The notes: generated by a model not told the origin, from the letters alone. 37,186 bases of DNA from Cytophagales bacterium (GCA_022360875.1 JAKSBZ010000017.1:1-37186), one strand, 5' to 3'; shown: positions 1-8,309, counted from the stretch's first letter. Numbers and translations are program-made.

Positions 1-638
1 CCCTTGAAGAATTCGTTGAAATCTTTTTGCGTAAAATTTTCTTTGTCTGAAAATTCGTTTTGGCGCCTAAAAAATTCCTGTCCCAGCTCGTCAATGAGGC
101 GAATGGTAAGAGTTGAATCTTCGTTCAGGTTGAATGAGTTCTCCGTACTGATTTTTCGCTTGAACTGGCTAACGGGAATTTCATCTTTAGAGTAATAATT
201 ATCGATGTCTTTTTTGAATGTGTTTCTCAGTGTCTGATTCAGTTCGTGCACATTCAGGCTGATGGTTTCGTCGGAACCGAAAATATAGCCGTCGGCTTCC
301 AGCGTAAGGTAAAGACCTTCAAAATTGTTGGTTCCTGAAGACGATGTTTTCAGAGAATCAGCGGTTAGCTGGAGCATGGTGTAAAATTCGTGGCTCAGCT
401 CTCCGATTTTACTGTCCTGGTACTTGCCCACAAGCCACCGTGACGGATAGGTCGTATTGATGGAGTCTTTTAGCAACAAACTGCTGGGGAGCGTGAATTC
501 TGTGTAAAAAGTGTTGGTCCGGTCAGGGATTTTCCCAATTGAGTCCAGACTTTCTGTATCCTCGCAAGAGAACGAAAAAAGGGCTAATAAAAGCATTAGC
601 CCTTTTGAATAGTTAAAAATCTTATCCTGCAATTTCAT
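1..638 (-). CDS. DUF4270 family lipoprotein, 3' end cut by window edge
   Basis: The reverse strand is open from an ATG at 636-638 to the window edge, giving about 212 residues without a stop. The N-terminus is a lipoprotein signal peptide: a short basic start, the hydrophobic stretch LMLLLALFSFSC, and an acidic residue after the cysteine (CEDTES), so the mature protein is probably anchored to an outer-leaflet or periplasmic membrane face. The following sequence (for example KIPDRTNTFYTEFTLPSS and a later DNYYSKDE) has the look of the Bacteroidota DUF4270 family, whose function is unknown. The start overlaps the end of the GlgA-like gene by 17 bp, so the two are probably translated from one message. 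A GlgA-like/DUF4270 pair next to panC is a common arrangement in this phylum. Identity as DUF4270 is from pattern recognition. Confidence 0.8.
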   Translation of the reverse strand, partial: MKLQDKIFNYSKGLMLLLALFSFSCEDTESLDSIGKIPDRTNTFYTEFTLPSSLLLKDSINTTYPSRWLVGKYQDSKIGELSHEFYTMLQLTADSLKTSSSGTNNFEGLYLTLEADGYIFGSDETISLNVHELNQTLRNTFKKDIDNYYSKDEIPVSQFKRKISTENSFNLNEDSTLTIRLIDELGQEFFRRQNEFSDKENFTQKDFNEFFK

Positions 639-1425
639 TATATAAGTTATAGTACACATCTACGAAATCTTCTTCCGTATTCACGGCCTTTACCTGATCA
701 AGCTTCTCTACCAAAGCCTTAAGCTCTTCACCGTACTCTTCTCCCGAAGTGTAAACTGCGTCGGCATACTGTGCACCAATCTTGATCATCCCGTCAAAGT
801 CGGTAGAGTGCAGCGGGCTGAGCATCTCGTCTTCGATGTCCAGCATTTTCACTTTTCCGAGCATCTCTTTGGTGAATTTGTGCGAGAAGTAGTTGTCGTA
901 AATCGTGAAAACGGTGCGCGCGTTTTTAAACATCGGATCGTTTTTGTACGTCGTCTTCAGGTACATTGGAATCAAGCTGGTTACCCAGTCGTTGCAATGG
1001 ACGATGTCCGGCTGCCAGCCAAGCTTTTTCACGGTTTCAATCACTCCTTTGCAGAAGAAAATCGCACGCTCGTCATTGTCCTCGTAGAAGTTGTTGTCTT
1101 TGTCATGGAACACTGACTTCCGGTGGAAATAGTCTTCGTTGTCGATAAAGTAAACTTGTAATTTTGCATTTGGAATAGACGCCACCTTTATGACCAAAGG
1201 CTTTTCCTCATCCCCAACCGAAATGTTGATTCCAGACAGTCGAACCACTTCGTGCAAGCGGTTTTTCCGTTCGTTGATCAGTCCAAAACGCGGGACGAGA
1301 ATTCGGATTTCCATTCCTTTCTCTTGCATGGCTTGCGGAAGTTTCCTTACAAAGTCTGCTACTTGCGTAGTTTGTAAGAAAGGATTAATTTCGCTGGCCA
1401 CGTAAAGAATTCGAAGTTTAGACAT
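622..1425 (-). CDS. Short GlgA-like protein (starch synthase N-terminal domain only)
   Basis: 267 residues resembling only the N-terminal Rossmann domain of GT5 glycogen/starch synthases (full enzymes are about 480 residues). It opens with LRILYVASEINPF, matching the family start, and carries the family-like segments DNEDYF, DNDERAIFFCKGVIE and QPDIVHCNDWVTSLIP. The C-terminal glycosyltransferase domain is absent. The ADP-glucose motif KTGGL that should follow the first strand is replaced by QTTQV (residues 18-22). It is therefore unlikely to be a working synthase on its own; a regulatory or partner role is inference. Such single-domain proteins beside panC are common in Bacteroidota. It has its own well-formed promoter facing away from panC and runs into the DUF4270 gene with a 17-bp overlap. 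Confidence 0.85.
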   Translation of the reverse strand: MSKLRILYVASEINPFLQTTQVADFVRKLPQAMQEKGMEIRILVPRFGLINERKNRLHEVVRLSGINISVGDEEKPLVIKVASIPNAKLQVYFIDNEDYFHRKSVFHDKDNNFYEDNDERAIFFCKGVIETVKKLGWQPDIVHCNDWVTSLIPMYLKTTYKNDPMFKNARTVFTIYDNYFSHKFTKEMLGKVKMLDIEDEMLSPLHSTDFDGMIKIGAQYADAVYTSGEEYGEELKALVEKLDQVKAVNTEEDFVDVYYNLYNEIAG

Positions 1426-1466
1426 ATTGTTATACCAGATTTTTGTTCGTAAACTAAACGGGCTTA

Positions 1467-1496
1467 CAAAGTTACGCTTTTTTTTCCCTTTCTCAA
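1467..1496 (-). promoter_or_regulatory. Bacteroidota-type promoter for the GlgA-like/DUF4270 operon
   Basis: On the reverse strand TTG (1494-1496) is followed after exactly 19 bases by TAACTTTG (1467-1474), a full match to the TTG/TAnnTTTG promoter of this phylum. The start codon lies about 41 bases downstream of the -7 box. No equally good promoter was seen for the divergent panC. Confidence 0.75.
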
Positions 1497-1552
1497 CGCC
1501 ATAAAGGCAAAAACATAAGAATCAGTAGCTTTTAGCTTAATCTCAGAGAAAT

Positions 1553-2398
1553 ATGCAAGTTTTTAAAACGATACAAGAAGTCCGCTCATGGGCCCGTCGA
1601 AGGCAAAACGCCTCCAAGTCAATTGGTTTTGTTCCGACTATGGGCGCGCTGCATGAGGGGCACCTCAGCTTGGTTCGCTGTGCCAAGCAGAACAATGATG
1701 GCTGCATTGCCAGCATCTTCGTTAACCCGACACAGTTTAATAACGCAGAAGACCTGAAAAATTATCCGCGCACTCTGGAAAATGACTTGCGGAAGCTGGA
1801 AAGCGCAGGATGCGATGCGGTTTTTGCTCCGGATGCCGAGCAGATGTACTCTCGAAAGCCCCGGTTGCAGATTAATTTCGGAGCGCTAGAAGAGGTAATG
1901 GAGGGAGCCTTTCGTCCGGGGCATTTCAACGGCGTGGCTCTTGTGGTGTCCAAGTTATTCCACATTGTAAGCCCCGCTCGCGCTTATTTCGGCGAGAAGG
2001 ATTTTCAGCAGCTGGCTGTTATCCGCTGTATGACAAAAGACCTAAGTTTTGACACGGAAATTGTGGGTGTTCCCACTGTGAGGGAGGAAGACGGGCTGGC
2101 TATGTCGTCGCGAAACCTGCGCCTGACGCCTGCCGAACGCGGCATTGCTCCGGCAGTTTATCAGTCGCTGCAGGCCTGTAGAGATCACTTTCTGAAATTC
2201 GGACAGGCGAAAGAGGCTGTCGCGCATGCGCGCGCGCTTTTGAAAAGGCATCCCGAAATTACTTTCGAATATCTTGAGCTGGTGGACGCCGAAACGCTAC
2301 AGCCTGTTGCTGAGCCCGACGACGCTGCTCATGTTCAGGCGTGTATTGCAGTCCATTTGGGCCAGGTCCGTCTCATTGACAACATTTCGGTCAAATAA
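1553..2398 (+). CDS. panC: Pantothenate synthetase
   Basis: 281 residues, the usual length. It joins pantoate and beta-alanine using ATP, the last step of vitamin B5 synthesis, in the cytoplasm. The ATP-binding signature FVPTMGALHEGH is at residues 26-37 (HxGH-type, His34/His37), the pantoate-site segments VNPTQF (57-62) and FNGVALVVSKLFHIV are present, YFGEKDFQQL is at about 145-154, and the KMSKS-equivalent SSRN is at 185-188 after REEDGLAM. ATG at 1553 aligns with family starts. panD, which makes the beta-alanine substrate, follows 138 bp downstream with its own promoter. A -7-like TAGCTTTT lies about 20 bp upstream, but no -33 TTG was found. Confidence 0.97.
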   Translation: MQVFKTIQEVRSWARRRQNASKSIGFVPTMGALHEGHLSLVRCAKQNNDGCIASIFVNPTQFNNAEDLKNYPRTLENDLRKLESAGCDAVFAPDAEQMYSRKPRLQINFGALEEVMEGAFRPGHFNGVALVVSKLFHIVSPARAYFGEKDFQQLAVIRCMTKDLSFDTEIVGVPTVREEDGLAMSSRNLRLTPAERGIAPAVYQSLQACRDHFLKFGQAKEAVAHARALLKRHPEITFEYLELVDAETLQPVAEPDDAAHVQACIAVHLGQVRLIDNISVK

Positions 2399-2484
2399 AG
2401 CTGTTTTTTTTGCGTTTAGTTTTTGCAACTCCGGCTTACAGAGCGAATTCTGGGTTATTCAGATAACAGATCTAGCCGATTTCG

Positions 2485-2516
2485 TTGCATGAGCTAGGTA
2501 TTTATTTCTATCTTTG
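2485..2516 (+). promoter_or_regulatory. Bacteroidota-type promoter for panD
   Basis: TTG at 2485-2487, a spacer of 21 bases, then TATCTTTG at 2509-2516, matching TTG/TAnnTTTG. Transcription should start about 15 bases before the panD ATG at 2537. It shows that panD can be expressed separately from panC. Confidence 0.7.
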
Positions 2517-2536
2517 AGAAAATTTATTGATCGAGA

Positions 2537-2884
2537 ATGAATATTGAGGTATTTAAATCCAAGATACACCGCGTAAAAGTGACCCAGGCCGAATTGCATT
2601 ATGTGGGAAGCATTACGATAGATGCGGATTTGCTGGATGCGGCCAATCTGATTGAGGGAGAAAAGGTGCAGATTGTCAATATTGACAATGGAGAACGGCT
2701 GGAGACCTATACTATAAAAGGAGAACGGGGTTCGGGAACCGTTTGTCTCAACGGCCCGGCGGCCAGAAAATGCCAGGTGGGCGACACCATTATTATTATA
2801 TCTTATGCTTCGATGGATTTCGAAGAAGCCAAAGGTTTTAAGCCCACGGTTATTTTTCCTGACGACAAGAACCGCATCGTTTAG
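2537..2884 (+). CDS. panD: Aspartate 1-decarboxylase precursor
   Basis: 115 residues, typical for this small pyruvoyl enzyme, which decarboxylates aspartate to beta-alanine for pantothenate synthesis. The precursor cleaves itself between Gly24 and Ser25, seen in HYVGSITID, and Ser25 becomes the pyruvoyl group. The conserved start [15 protein letters not shown], the [11 protein letters not shown] segment and [22 protein letters not shown] near the C-terminus all fit. It follows panC and ends just before a strong terminator. Confidence 0.97.
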   Translation: MNIEVFKSKIHRVKVTQAELHYVGSITIDADLLDAANLIEGEKVQIVNIDNGERLETYTIKGERGSGTVCLNGPAARKCQVGDTIIIISYASMDFEEAKGFKPTVIFPDDKNRIV

Positions 2885-2901
2885 CGTTTTAGATAAAATA
2901 T

Positions 2902-2941
2902 AAAGGTTCATCAATGCGATTGATGGACCTTTTGTTTTTTT
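2902..2941 (+). terminator. Rho-independent terminator after panD
   Basis: A hairpin with arms AAAGGTTCATCAAT and ATTGATGGACCTTT around a short loop, followed by TTTTG and a T run. It begins 18 bases after the panD stop. Confidence 0.85.
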
Positions 2942-3266
2942 CCGGATTTACGGAAGGCCTTGCAAGTTCGTCCGGAAGCTGGCGGTCCCGCAAAAGCTAA
3001 TTTTCATTATCCTAATGGAAATGCGAATTCAAAAAGCAGAAAAACTCATTTCTGTTTCTTCTTGAGAATTTTCTTACCTTAGCAAAGCACACGCGTTGAA
3101 ACTGCATTTTCTTTTTTGGGAAGAAAAATACAGCTGTAAATCTGATTCTAAGTATTCGTGCTTTTTATTATTTTCAGTTTTGTTTCATAGCCAGCGATTT
3201 AGCAAAGCAATAACATTAGTTAAATTACTGGAAGTACATACTTTATTAATTACCAATACAACCGCT
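2942..3266. other. Gene-poor stretch upstream of the flippase gene
   Basis: No coding region is supported here. The reading frame of the flippase gene is open from a TTG at 3096, but that upstream part is occupied by a copy of an interspersed repeat (3148-3246) and gives an unusual N-terminus, so it is treated as non-coding. A weak promoter-like pair is present: CTG (3052-3054) and TACCTTAG (3075-3082) 20 bases apart. Confidence 0.5.
3148..3246 (+). repeat. Interspersed repeat, copy A
   Basis: About 99 bp that align along their whole length with 6698-6790 and, with one internal gap, with 23774-23850. Shared blocks are TTATTATTTTCAG, TGTTTCATAGCCA, GATTTAGC, TAAATTACTGGAAGTAC. The ends are weakly inverted (AAGTAT at the left, ATACTT at the right). 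It lies directly 5' of the probable start of the flippase gene. Confidence 0.7.
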
Positions 3267-4328
3267 TTGAAAAAGATAATTGAAGGAACCAAGTATTTAG
3301 TTATGCTGGGGGTTGCTTTTTGGCTCTTCTTGCTGGCACTGGGGAATCTTTCCATTCACGAACTGCTGGAAGAGCTTTCCGGAGTACGCTATAGCTGGAT
3401 ATATTTGTCTATCGGTATTGCCATTTTAAGCCATTGGCTACGTGCTTATCGGTGGAATATGCTTTTAGAGCCTTTGGGGTACAAGCGGCTCACTTCTTTC
3501 AAAACTTTTCTGGCAGTTATGTCGGGTTATTTGGCGAACATGGCAGTGCCTCGGATGGGCGAAATCACCCGGTGCGGCATTCTTAAGAAAACAGACGGAG
3601 TGCCTGTAACCACCTCGCTGGGGACAGTAATTACCGAACGCCTTCTGGATGCGCTGGTTCTGCTCTTGCTGCTTGCTCTTACTCTTATTCTGGATTACGA
3701 AATCATTAAAGAATTCACTGTTAGCCTTTTCAGCGAGCGCTTCGCTTCGCTGAGCGACCGGTACCATACGTGGTTTAATATTCTGGTGGCTGCAGGCGCA
3801 GTGCTGGGAGCGGGAGGAGTTATCGGTTTGTTTTTGCTTGTCAGATACAAAGAGCGGCTCAAAAAGCGCGCGGCTTTAAATAAGCTGCTAACCCTTATTG
3901 AGCAGGGATTCGAAGGGATTTTGAGCATTCGAAAGGTCAAGAATGTACCGCTGTTTATTTTGCTGACTATGGGCATCTGGTTTTGCTATTATATGATGTC
4001 TTTTCTTGCGTTCCGTGCTATTCCCGAAACAGCTCATCTCAGCTGGATTGCCGGTTTGTCGGTTTTCACTTTCGGCGGTGTGGGGATGGTGCTTCCCGCT
4101 CCGGGAGGTTTGGGCACGTACCACGTTATTGTCAAATCTGTGTTGCAGCTTTATCATGTGAAGGGTGCCCCGGCAGTGCTTTTTGCCACAGTTGTCCATG
4201 CCGCGCAGAGTATTATGTTTGTGGTTATTGGCGGACTTAGCATTTTTGTCAGCGTATTTATTTCCAAAAAGAAAAAGAATGAGAATGAAAAACATACACA
4301 CCGCGTCAAAAATATGCAGCAGAGATGA
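3267..4328 (+). CDS. Flippase-like integral membrane protein (LPG-synthase TM domain family)
   Basis: About 353 residues from the TTG at 3267. The frame is open from 3096, but the extra 57 residues lie in a repeat and look unlike the family. The protein has about eight hydrophobic segments and matches the lysylphosphatidylglycerol synthase TM-domain/flippase-like family (UPF0104): HWLRAYRWNMLLEPLG, GYLANMAVPRMGEITRCGIL, GTVITERLLDALVLL and a late GGVGMVLPAPGGLGTYH. It lacks the cytosolic aminoacyltransferase domain of MprF, so it is not a lipid-lysylating enzyme; lipid or glycolipid transport is inferred. Its end overlaps rfaE2 by 50 bp, so the two are co-translated, which hints at a link with LPS or surface glycan assembly. 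The family call is firm; the substrate is unknown and the start uncertain. Confidence 0.85.
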   Translation: MKKIIEGTKYLVMLGVAFWLFLLALGNLSIHELLEELSGVRYSWIYLSIGIAILSHWLRAYRWNMLLEPLGYKRLTSFKTFLAVMSGYLANMAVPRMGEITRCGILKKTDGVPVTTSLGTVITERLLDALVLLLLLALTLILDYEIIKEFTVSLFSERFASLSDRYHTWFNILVAAGAVLGAGGVIGLFLLVRYKERLKKRAALNKLLTLIEQGFEGILSIRKVKNVPLFILLTMGIWFCYYMMSFLAFRAIPETAHLSWIAGLSVFTFGGVGMVLPAPGGLGTYHVIVKSVLQLYHVKGAPAVLFATVVHAAQSIMFVVIGGLSIFVSVFISKKKKNENEKHTHRVKNMQQR

Positions 4329-4773
4329 GGCCCGACGCCGCGTCAGTTTATGGCAAAGCCAGGGCGAGCAGGTTGTTTTTTCCAACGGATGTTTCGATAT
4401 TCCGCATTTGGGGCATGTAGATTATCTGGAGAAGGCGCGAAATATCGGCGACCGTTTGGTGATAGGACTTAATACCGACGCTTCCGTGCGGCGGCTCAAG
4501 GGCGAGGAGCGGCCAATCAATGACGAAGTGAACCGTGCGCGCTTAATTGCTTCGTTTGAGTTTGTTGATGCTGTGGTGCTGTTTGACGAGCCTACGCCGC
4601 TTGAGCTGATTACGCTGCTTGAGCCCGATGTATTGGTGAAAGGCAATGATTACTCGATCGATACTATTGTGGGCGCCAAAGAAGTGCTTGCCAGCGGAGG
4701 AAAAGTTGAGACTATAGAATTGGTGGAAGGATATTCCACCACAAATATTATTGAGAAAATCAAAAAGCTATAG
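4279..4773 (+). CDS. rfaE2: D-glycero-beta-D-manno-heptose 1-phosphate adenylyltransferase
   Basis: 164 residues equal to the C-terminal (cytidylyltransferase-like) half of HldE. It transfers AMP from ATP to heptose-1-phosphate, giving ADP-heptose for the LPS inner core. The nucleotidyl-transfer motif FSNGCFDIPHLGH has HLGH at residues 43-46, and VIGLNTDASVRRLKG, EFVDAVVLFDEPTPLELI, PDVLVKGNDY and EGYSTTNIIEKI follow in the expected order. ATG 4279 is used; ATG 4285 is equally possible. No kinase half (RfaE1) is present in the window, so the heptokinase must be elsewhere. It overlaps the flippase gene and ends before a strong bidirectional terminator. Confidence 0.95.
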   Translation: MRMKNIHTASKICSRDEARRRVSLWQSQGEQVVFSNGCFDIPHLGHVDYLEKARNIGDRLVIGLNTDASVRRLKGEERPINDEVNRARLIASFEFVDAVVLFDEPTPLELITLLEPDVLVKGNDYSIDTIVGAKEVLASGGKVETIELVEGYSTTNIIEKIKKL

Positions 4774-4792
4774 TTTGGGCAAGGCCCATAAC

Positions 4793-4830
4793 AAAAAAGC
4801 CCGGAACGATTTGTCGCCCCGGGCTTTTTT
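4793..4830. terminator. Bidirectional terminator between rfaE2 and the nucleotidase gene
   Basis: AAAAAAGCCCGG, a loop of 14 bases, then CCGGGCTTTTTT: a 12-bp perfect stem with A and T runs on both sides. It sits between two convergent genes and can serve both. Confidence 0.9.
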
Positions 4831-4852
4831 GGCCTTCAGGTGTTCTTTATTC

Positions 4853-6298
4853 TTATTTAACTATCAGCTGTGTGCGCTTTACTCCTGCATAATTGATGAC
4901 TTTCTTCTTTTTAAGAAAATTTATCAGTGCTTCGGAGGTAGACATGCCCGTCAGGTCCGCCGGATGCGAATGGTCGAAATTGAACGCGCTCAGAATGTAA
5001 TCGCTGATGGCTACGCGGTATATTTTTGACTCGTCCAGTTTTTTACCTTTCAAGTCCTTTAGTGTCACTGACAGCACTTTTCCGTTTTTCATGGATACCC
5101 GGTAGGTGATTCCCGAGCATCGCAGCAGGTTTTTTCCTTCTTCCTTCTCTGCGCCAAAGCGTATTAATGAGCGGATTTCCTTAGCATTCATCGGCAGGAT
5201 TACCAATGCGTTGCCAAACGGATCCAGTTCAAATACCTGCCCGATGGTCACCGGTCCTTTTTTCCATTCGTCCACGCGTATTCCTCCGGTGTTTTGGAAT
5301 GCTATATCCACATTCGGCACGGCAGTGTATGCATCCGTCATCATGCAGCCCAGTTCTTCTTTGCCTGCCATATCTTTTTTCACACGTCCGACTACTTCTT
5401 TGAAATAGGGGTTCGAAACATATTTTTGATAAATTTTCTCAATTTCTCCGTCTCTTTTTCCTTTGGTTACTGGTATCAGTTCGGCTGTTTTTCCGACAAT
5501 CTTCCCGTTTTCAAATTTAATTTTTACCAAGCCGATATTGCGGAATTTGGAGCCTGCCTGGGCGATCAGCGTGCCGTTAACGGATTTTCCGTGAGGAACG
5601 TTAGTATGGCTATGTCCTCCTACGATAATGTCGAACATAGTGGTTTTTGAAGCCAAAATGGAGTCCGGTTTGATTCCCAAATGCGTAAGGGCAATCAGCG
5701 CATCCGCGCTGTCTTTCAGAAAAGTGTATTTCTTTGATGTTTCATAAGGGTTTTCGAAACGAAGTCCTTTGACCCGCTTCGGGTGGGTGGAAGGAATGTT
5801 GTTGACAAATGCTTCCAGCAACCCGACAAAAGCGATTCGCTGCCCCTGTTTGGTGTTCAGAATCACATAGGGTTTCGGTACGGCCAGCTGGCCTTCCTCG
5901 TTCGTTACATTGGCGCAGATGAAAGGGAAGTTGGCTTGTTTCATACGTGAATTCAGTTTTTGCTGCCCGTAGTCGAATTCGTGGTTTCCGAATTCGCTTA
6001 CATCATAGCGCAAGCGGTTCATTATGTCTATCATCGGGTAGCCTTTGTCCTGGAACTGGTCCACGAGCACGTCTCCGCTGAACAGATCGCCCGCCGAAAC
6101 CAGCAGGCTGTTGGGATAAACCTCTCGCAGACTGTCGAGCATGTAGGCCACGCGCGGCGCTTTGCCGATTTTGGCGTGCATGTCGTTGGTGTGAAGGATG
6201 GCTACTTCGCCTGTAAAACTTTTCGGCGAATTCGCGCAACTAAAGAACATCAGGCTCATTGCTGCCAGGGCAGCGAGCACATTCAATTTATGTCTCAT
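4853..6298 (-). CDS. UshA-like 5'-nucleotidase/metallophosphatase lipoprotein
   Basis: 481 residues. A lipoprotein signal peptide ends at Cys21 (AAMSLMFFSC). The N-terminal metallophosphatase domain has ILHTNDMHAK (Asp39, His41), SAGDLFSG (Asp71), GNHEFDYG (Asn105-His106), LTHLG and IIVGGHSHT, the full two-metal set. The C-terminal 5'-nucleotidase domain carries NTGGIR and VFELDPFGNALVILPMNAKEI, which bind the nucleoside part. It probably hydrolyses nucleotides or related phosphoesters outside the cytoplasm for salvage of nucleosides and phosphate. Many Bacteroidota have these two domains as separate adjacent genes; here they form one chain. It is a single-gene unit, convergent with rfaE2 across a shared terminator. 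The exact substrate cannot be told. Confidence 0.92.
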   Translation of the reverse strand: MRHKLNVLAALAAMSLMFFSCANSPKSFTGEVAILHTNDMHAKIGKAPRVAYMLDSLREVYPNSLLVSAGDLFSGDVLVDQFQDKGYPMIDIMNRLRYDVSEFGNHEFDYGQQKLNSRMKQANFPFICANVTNEEGQLAVPKPYVILNTKQGQRIAFVGLLEAFVNNIPSTHPKRVKGLRFENPYETSKKYTFLKDSADALIALTHLGIKPDSILASKTTMFDIIVGGHSHTNVPHGKSVNGTLIAQAGSKFRNIGLVKIKFENGKIVGKTAELIPVTKGKRDGEIEKIYQKYVSNPYFKEVVGRVKKDMAGKEELGCMMTDAYTAVPNVDIAFQNTGGIRVDEWKKGPVTIGQVFELDPFGNALVILPMNAKEIRSLIRFGAEKEEGKNLLRCSGITYRVSMKNGKVLSVTLKDLKGKKLDESKIYRVAISDYILSAFNFDHSHPADLTGMSTSEALINFLKKKKVINYAGVKRTQLIVK

Positions 6299-6937
6299 TT
6301 TTTTATTATATAAAAGAACAATTCACAAAGGATAAAAGAATGTGTAAAACAAAAAAATAGAACTGAAGTTTTTCTGCCATTTGAAAACATTGTTTGAATG
6401 GTTTTCTTAGAAAAATTAAATTCAGTTTTTGATTTATTAGCTTTCTCATATCTGCCAAAATTATGCAGACACAGCAGTTTGATCTAGCTGATTTTTTTAT
6501 ATATAAATTTTATTCTTTGCCTTATGGGCTGTAAGCTTGGCATTCAAAATTTATGTTCAGCAACCGATGCAAAATAATAGATTGGTAAAACGGGCAGTCA
6601 GAGGAAAATATTAGACAGCCGATTTCTTAATTGGCAAAGTGTCTTCTGTAAAATCAAGAAGTAAGAAAGAGAAACTTTTAGTTTATAAAAGAGATGCAAA
6701 GTACACGGGCTTTTTTATTATTTTCAGCTGTGTTTCATAGCCATTGATTTAGCCAAATAATATCACAAGCTAAGTTGCTGGAAGTACTTTATATGCTAAA
6801 CCGGTCCTATATCGTCGAGAAGAATTCACATATTTGTTTGCCGTTGACAGTTAGTGGATAATAGTATAGGCAAAGTGAAAAAAACTGATTCAAACAAGCT
6901 TTTTGCCTATCCGTAATGTACAAGAATTAATAGAGGT
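6299..6937. other. 640-bp gene-free region
   Basis: AT-rich sequence between the nucleotidase start and the end of the cyclic-nucleotide-binding gene. No frame with family features was found on either strand. It contains interspersed repeat copy B (6698-6790). Just upstream of the nucleotidase gene the reverse strand reads TATCCTTTG with an upstream TTG, but the spacing is not canonical. Confidence 0.5.
6698..6790 (+). repeat. Interspersed repeat, copy B
   Basis: 93 bp bounded by a 7-bp perfect inverted repeat (AAAGTAC at 6698-6704, GTACTTT at 6784-6790). The interior aligns with copy A (3148-3246), sharing TTATTATTTTCAG and TGTTTCATAGCCA. Inside is a second small inverted pair, TTAGC and GCTAA, flanking the segment that is missing from copy C. 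Confidence 0.7.
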
Positions 6938-7480
6938 TTACCTTTGGCGGTTGTAAATTTCGTCCAAGCTAAAAAAACCGTAGGAGCTCCTGTAAGCACG
7001 AAAAAGGCTTTGAGCAAAATTATCATAAATCTCTCCGAAGGCCTCAAGCATCTTGGCCTTGATTGCCGGATTGGAAGAGAAAATTTCATGAATATTCACT
7101 GCAGGAATAACATATAAGCTGGTGTTTGGTGAACTTGCAAATGCATGGTAAACACGGTGCGACTCTTCCAGCAGCGCATTTTCTCCGAAGGCAGATCCTT
7201 CAGGCACTCTGTGCAGCCTTTCAAAGTCTTTGTTGCTGTTGTCAATGTCGATCTTCAAGTCCACATGCCCGCTTTGCAGAAGGTAAAGTGCATTGCTAGG
7301 GTCGTTCCGAAAAAATATCACCTCGTTTTCGTTGTAAGTCCTCAGGTGCATATTGGAAGCAAACAAAAAAAGCTCTTTGTAGTCGAGCTTCTTGAACAGC
7401 GGATTTCTCCCCAAAAAGTGAAACAGTTCCAGTTCCTTGCGGGAATAACTTTTTTTACGGAAACGAAATATCTTGATCAT
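6938..7480 (-). CDS. Cyclic nucleotide-binding domain protein
   Basis: 180 residues from the ATG at 7478-7480; the frame is open about 31 codons further upstream, but that part has no family features. Residues from about 20 to 140 form one cNMP-binding beta-roll: LFKKLDYKELFLFASNMH, YLLQSGHVDLKI, and the phosphate-binding cassette GSAFGENALLEESHRVYHAFAS with the FGE triplet and a following Arg. There is no C-terminal helix-turn-helix, channel or kinase domain, so it is not a CRP-type transcription factor. The C-terminus is helical and ends in an aromatic/basic tail. It may sense cAMP or simply use the fold for protein contacts; the ligand is unknown. It stands alone next to a long gene-free region. 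Confidence 0.85.
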   Translation of the reverse strand: MIKIFRFRKKSYSRKELELFHFLGRNPLFKKLDYKELFLFASNMHLRTYNENEVIFFRNDPSNALYLLQSGHVDLKIDIDNSNKDFERLHRVPEGSAFGENALLEESHRVYHAFASSPNTSLYVIPAVNIHEIFSSNPAIKAKMLEAFGEIYDNFAQSLFRAYRSSYGFFSLDEIYNRQR

Positions 7481-7742
7481 GCATGTCCAAATTTGAGCCG
7501 AAGCACTGATGACAAGATCAAGATATTTTTTGAAAATTGGAAGCGTTTGTCTCCGAAAGTAGACTGTCCGCATTCAAATCGCCTTCGGTTCACCGCCAGA
7601 GGGCAGATACTGCAACCGAAGACGATTCATAGTGCTGGAAAAAACAAAAACACGCTTTAAGCAACAATTCAGAAGTCCTTTTTGCCTGTTTCAGCCCAAC
7701 TTGCATACGCATAACTATTGAGCTTTCGAGGCATAAAGCCGC

Positions 7743-8219
7743 TTATCTATTCCGGCCGTATCCGCGTCTGCCCCTTCCTCTTTTGCCGCACAGTCCTTCT
7801 TTACAGCCCATGCCTCTGGCGCCTTTTTCAATAAAATGCTTGTCGAAAGCAGCTCGCTGCTCAGGTTTAAGCAGACTGCGAATCTTTTGATGAGTGGCGG
7901 CTTTCTGCTTCATCATCCTCCCCTGCAGCCCAGTAATTTGATTAATCTTTCCGTTTATCGCGCTCTGGCTTACTTTATCCTTTACCTGCAGTGCCTGGAG
8001 TTCCGCTTTCAATACGCGCATCTGGCTTTTCCATTCAACAAAATCAGCCTGATTCGCACTTCGGATATCGGTTATCTGTTTTTGCTGTTCGCTGCTGAGC
8101 TCAAGGCCTGCCATAAATTTCCTTTGTTCTTTTCTCGGGCCTTTTGCCTGGGAATAGACCATTGCCGAGGAAAAAAGACAAAAGACAACTATCGCTACAC
8201 TTGCAATTCTGATTTTCAT
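7743..8219 (-). CDS. Spy/CpxP-like periplasmic protein (LTXXQ family)
   Basis: 158 residues with an N-terminal signal peptide (VAIVVFCLFSSAMVYSQA). The mature part is almost wholly helical and has two LxxxQ-type motifs, LSSEQQKQI and LKPEQRAAF, as in the Spy/CpxP fold of periplasmic chaperones and metal-stress proteins. The C-terminus is short and rich in Gly, Arg and Cys (GMGCKEGLCGKRGRGRRG), which is unusual and could bind metal; that is inference. No sensor kinase or efflux gene is adjacent. Confidence 0.8.
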   Translation of the reverse strand: MKIRIASVAIVVFCLFSSAMVYSQAKGPRKEQRKFMAGLELSSEQQKQITDIRSANQADFVEWKSQMRVLKAELQALQVKDKVSQSAINGKINQITGLQGRMMKQKAATHQKIRSLLKPEQRAAFDKHFIEKGARGMGCKEGLCGKRGRGRRGYGRNR

Positions 8220-8309
8220 AAGGCTTTTTATTTAAACTTTAAAACTGAACTGCCTTTTGGACGCGCTGCCGTCAGAATAGTTTAAAGCAGGAATAAAAAA
8301 AGTTGAAAA

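Noticed and set aside
808-1116. 102-codon open frame on the forward strand inside the GlgA-like gene
   Set aside because: It lies wholly opposite a well-supported gene and shows no family pattern; it is a shadow frame.
3096-3266. N-terminal extension of the flippase-like protein from the TTG at 3096
   Set aside because: The 57 extra residues are encoded by an interspersed repeat that is non-coding elsewhere, and the family begins near the TTG at 3267.
7145-7660. 171-codon open frame opposite the cyclic-nucleotide-binding gene
   Set aside because: Most of it mirrors the cNMP-binding gene, and its translation has no recognisable motif.
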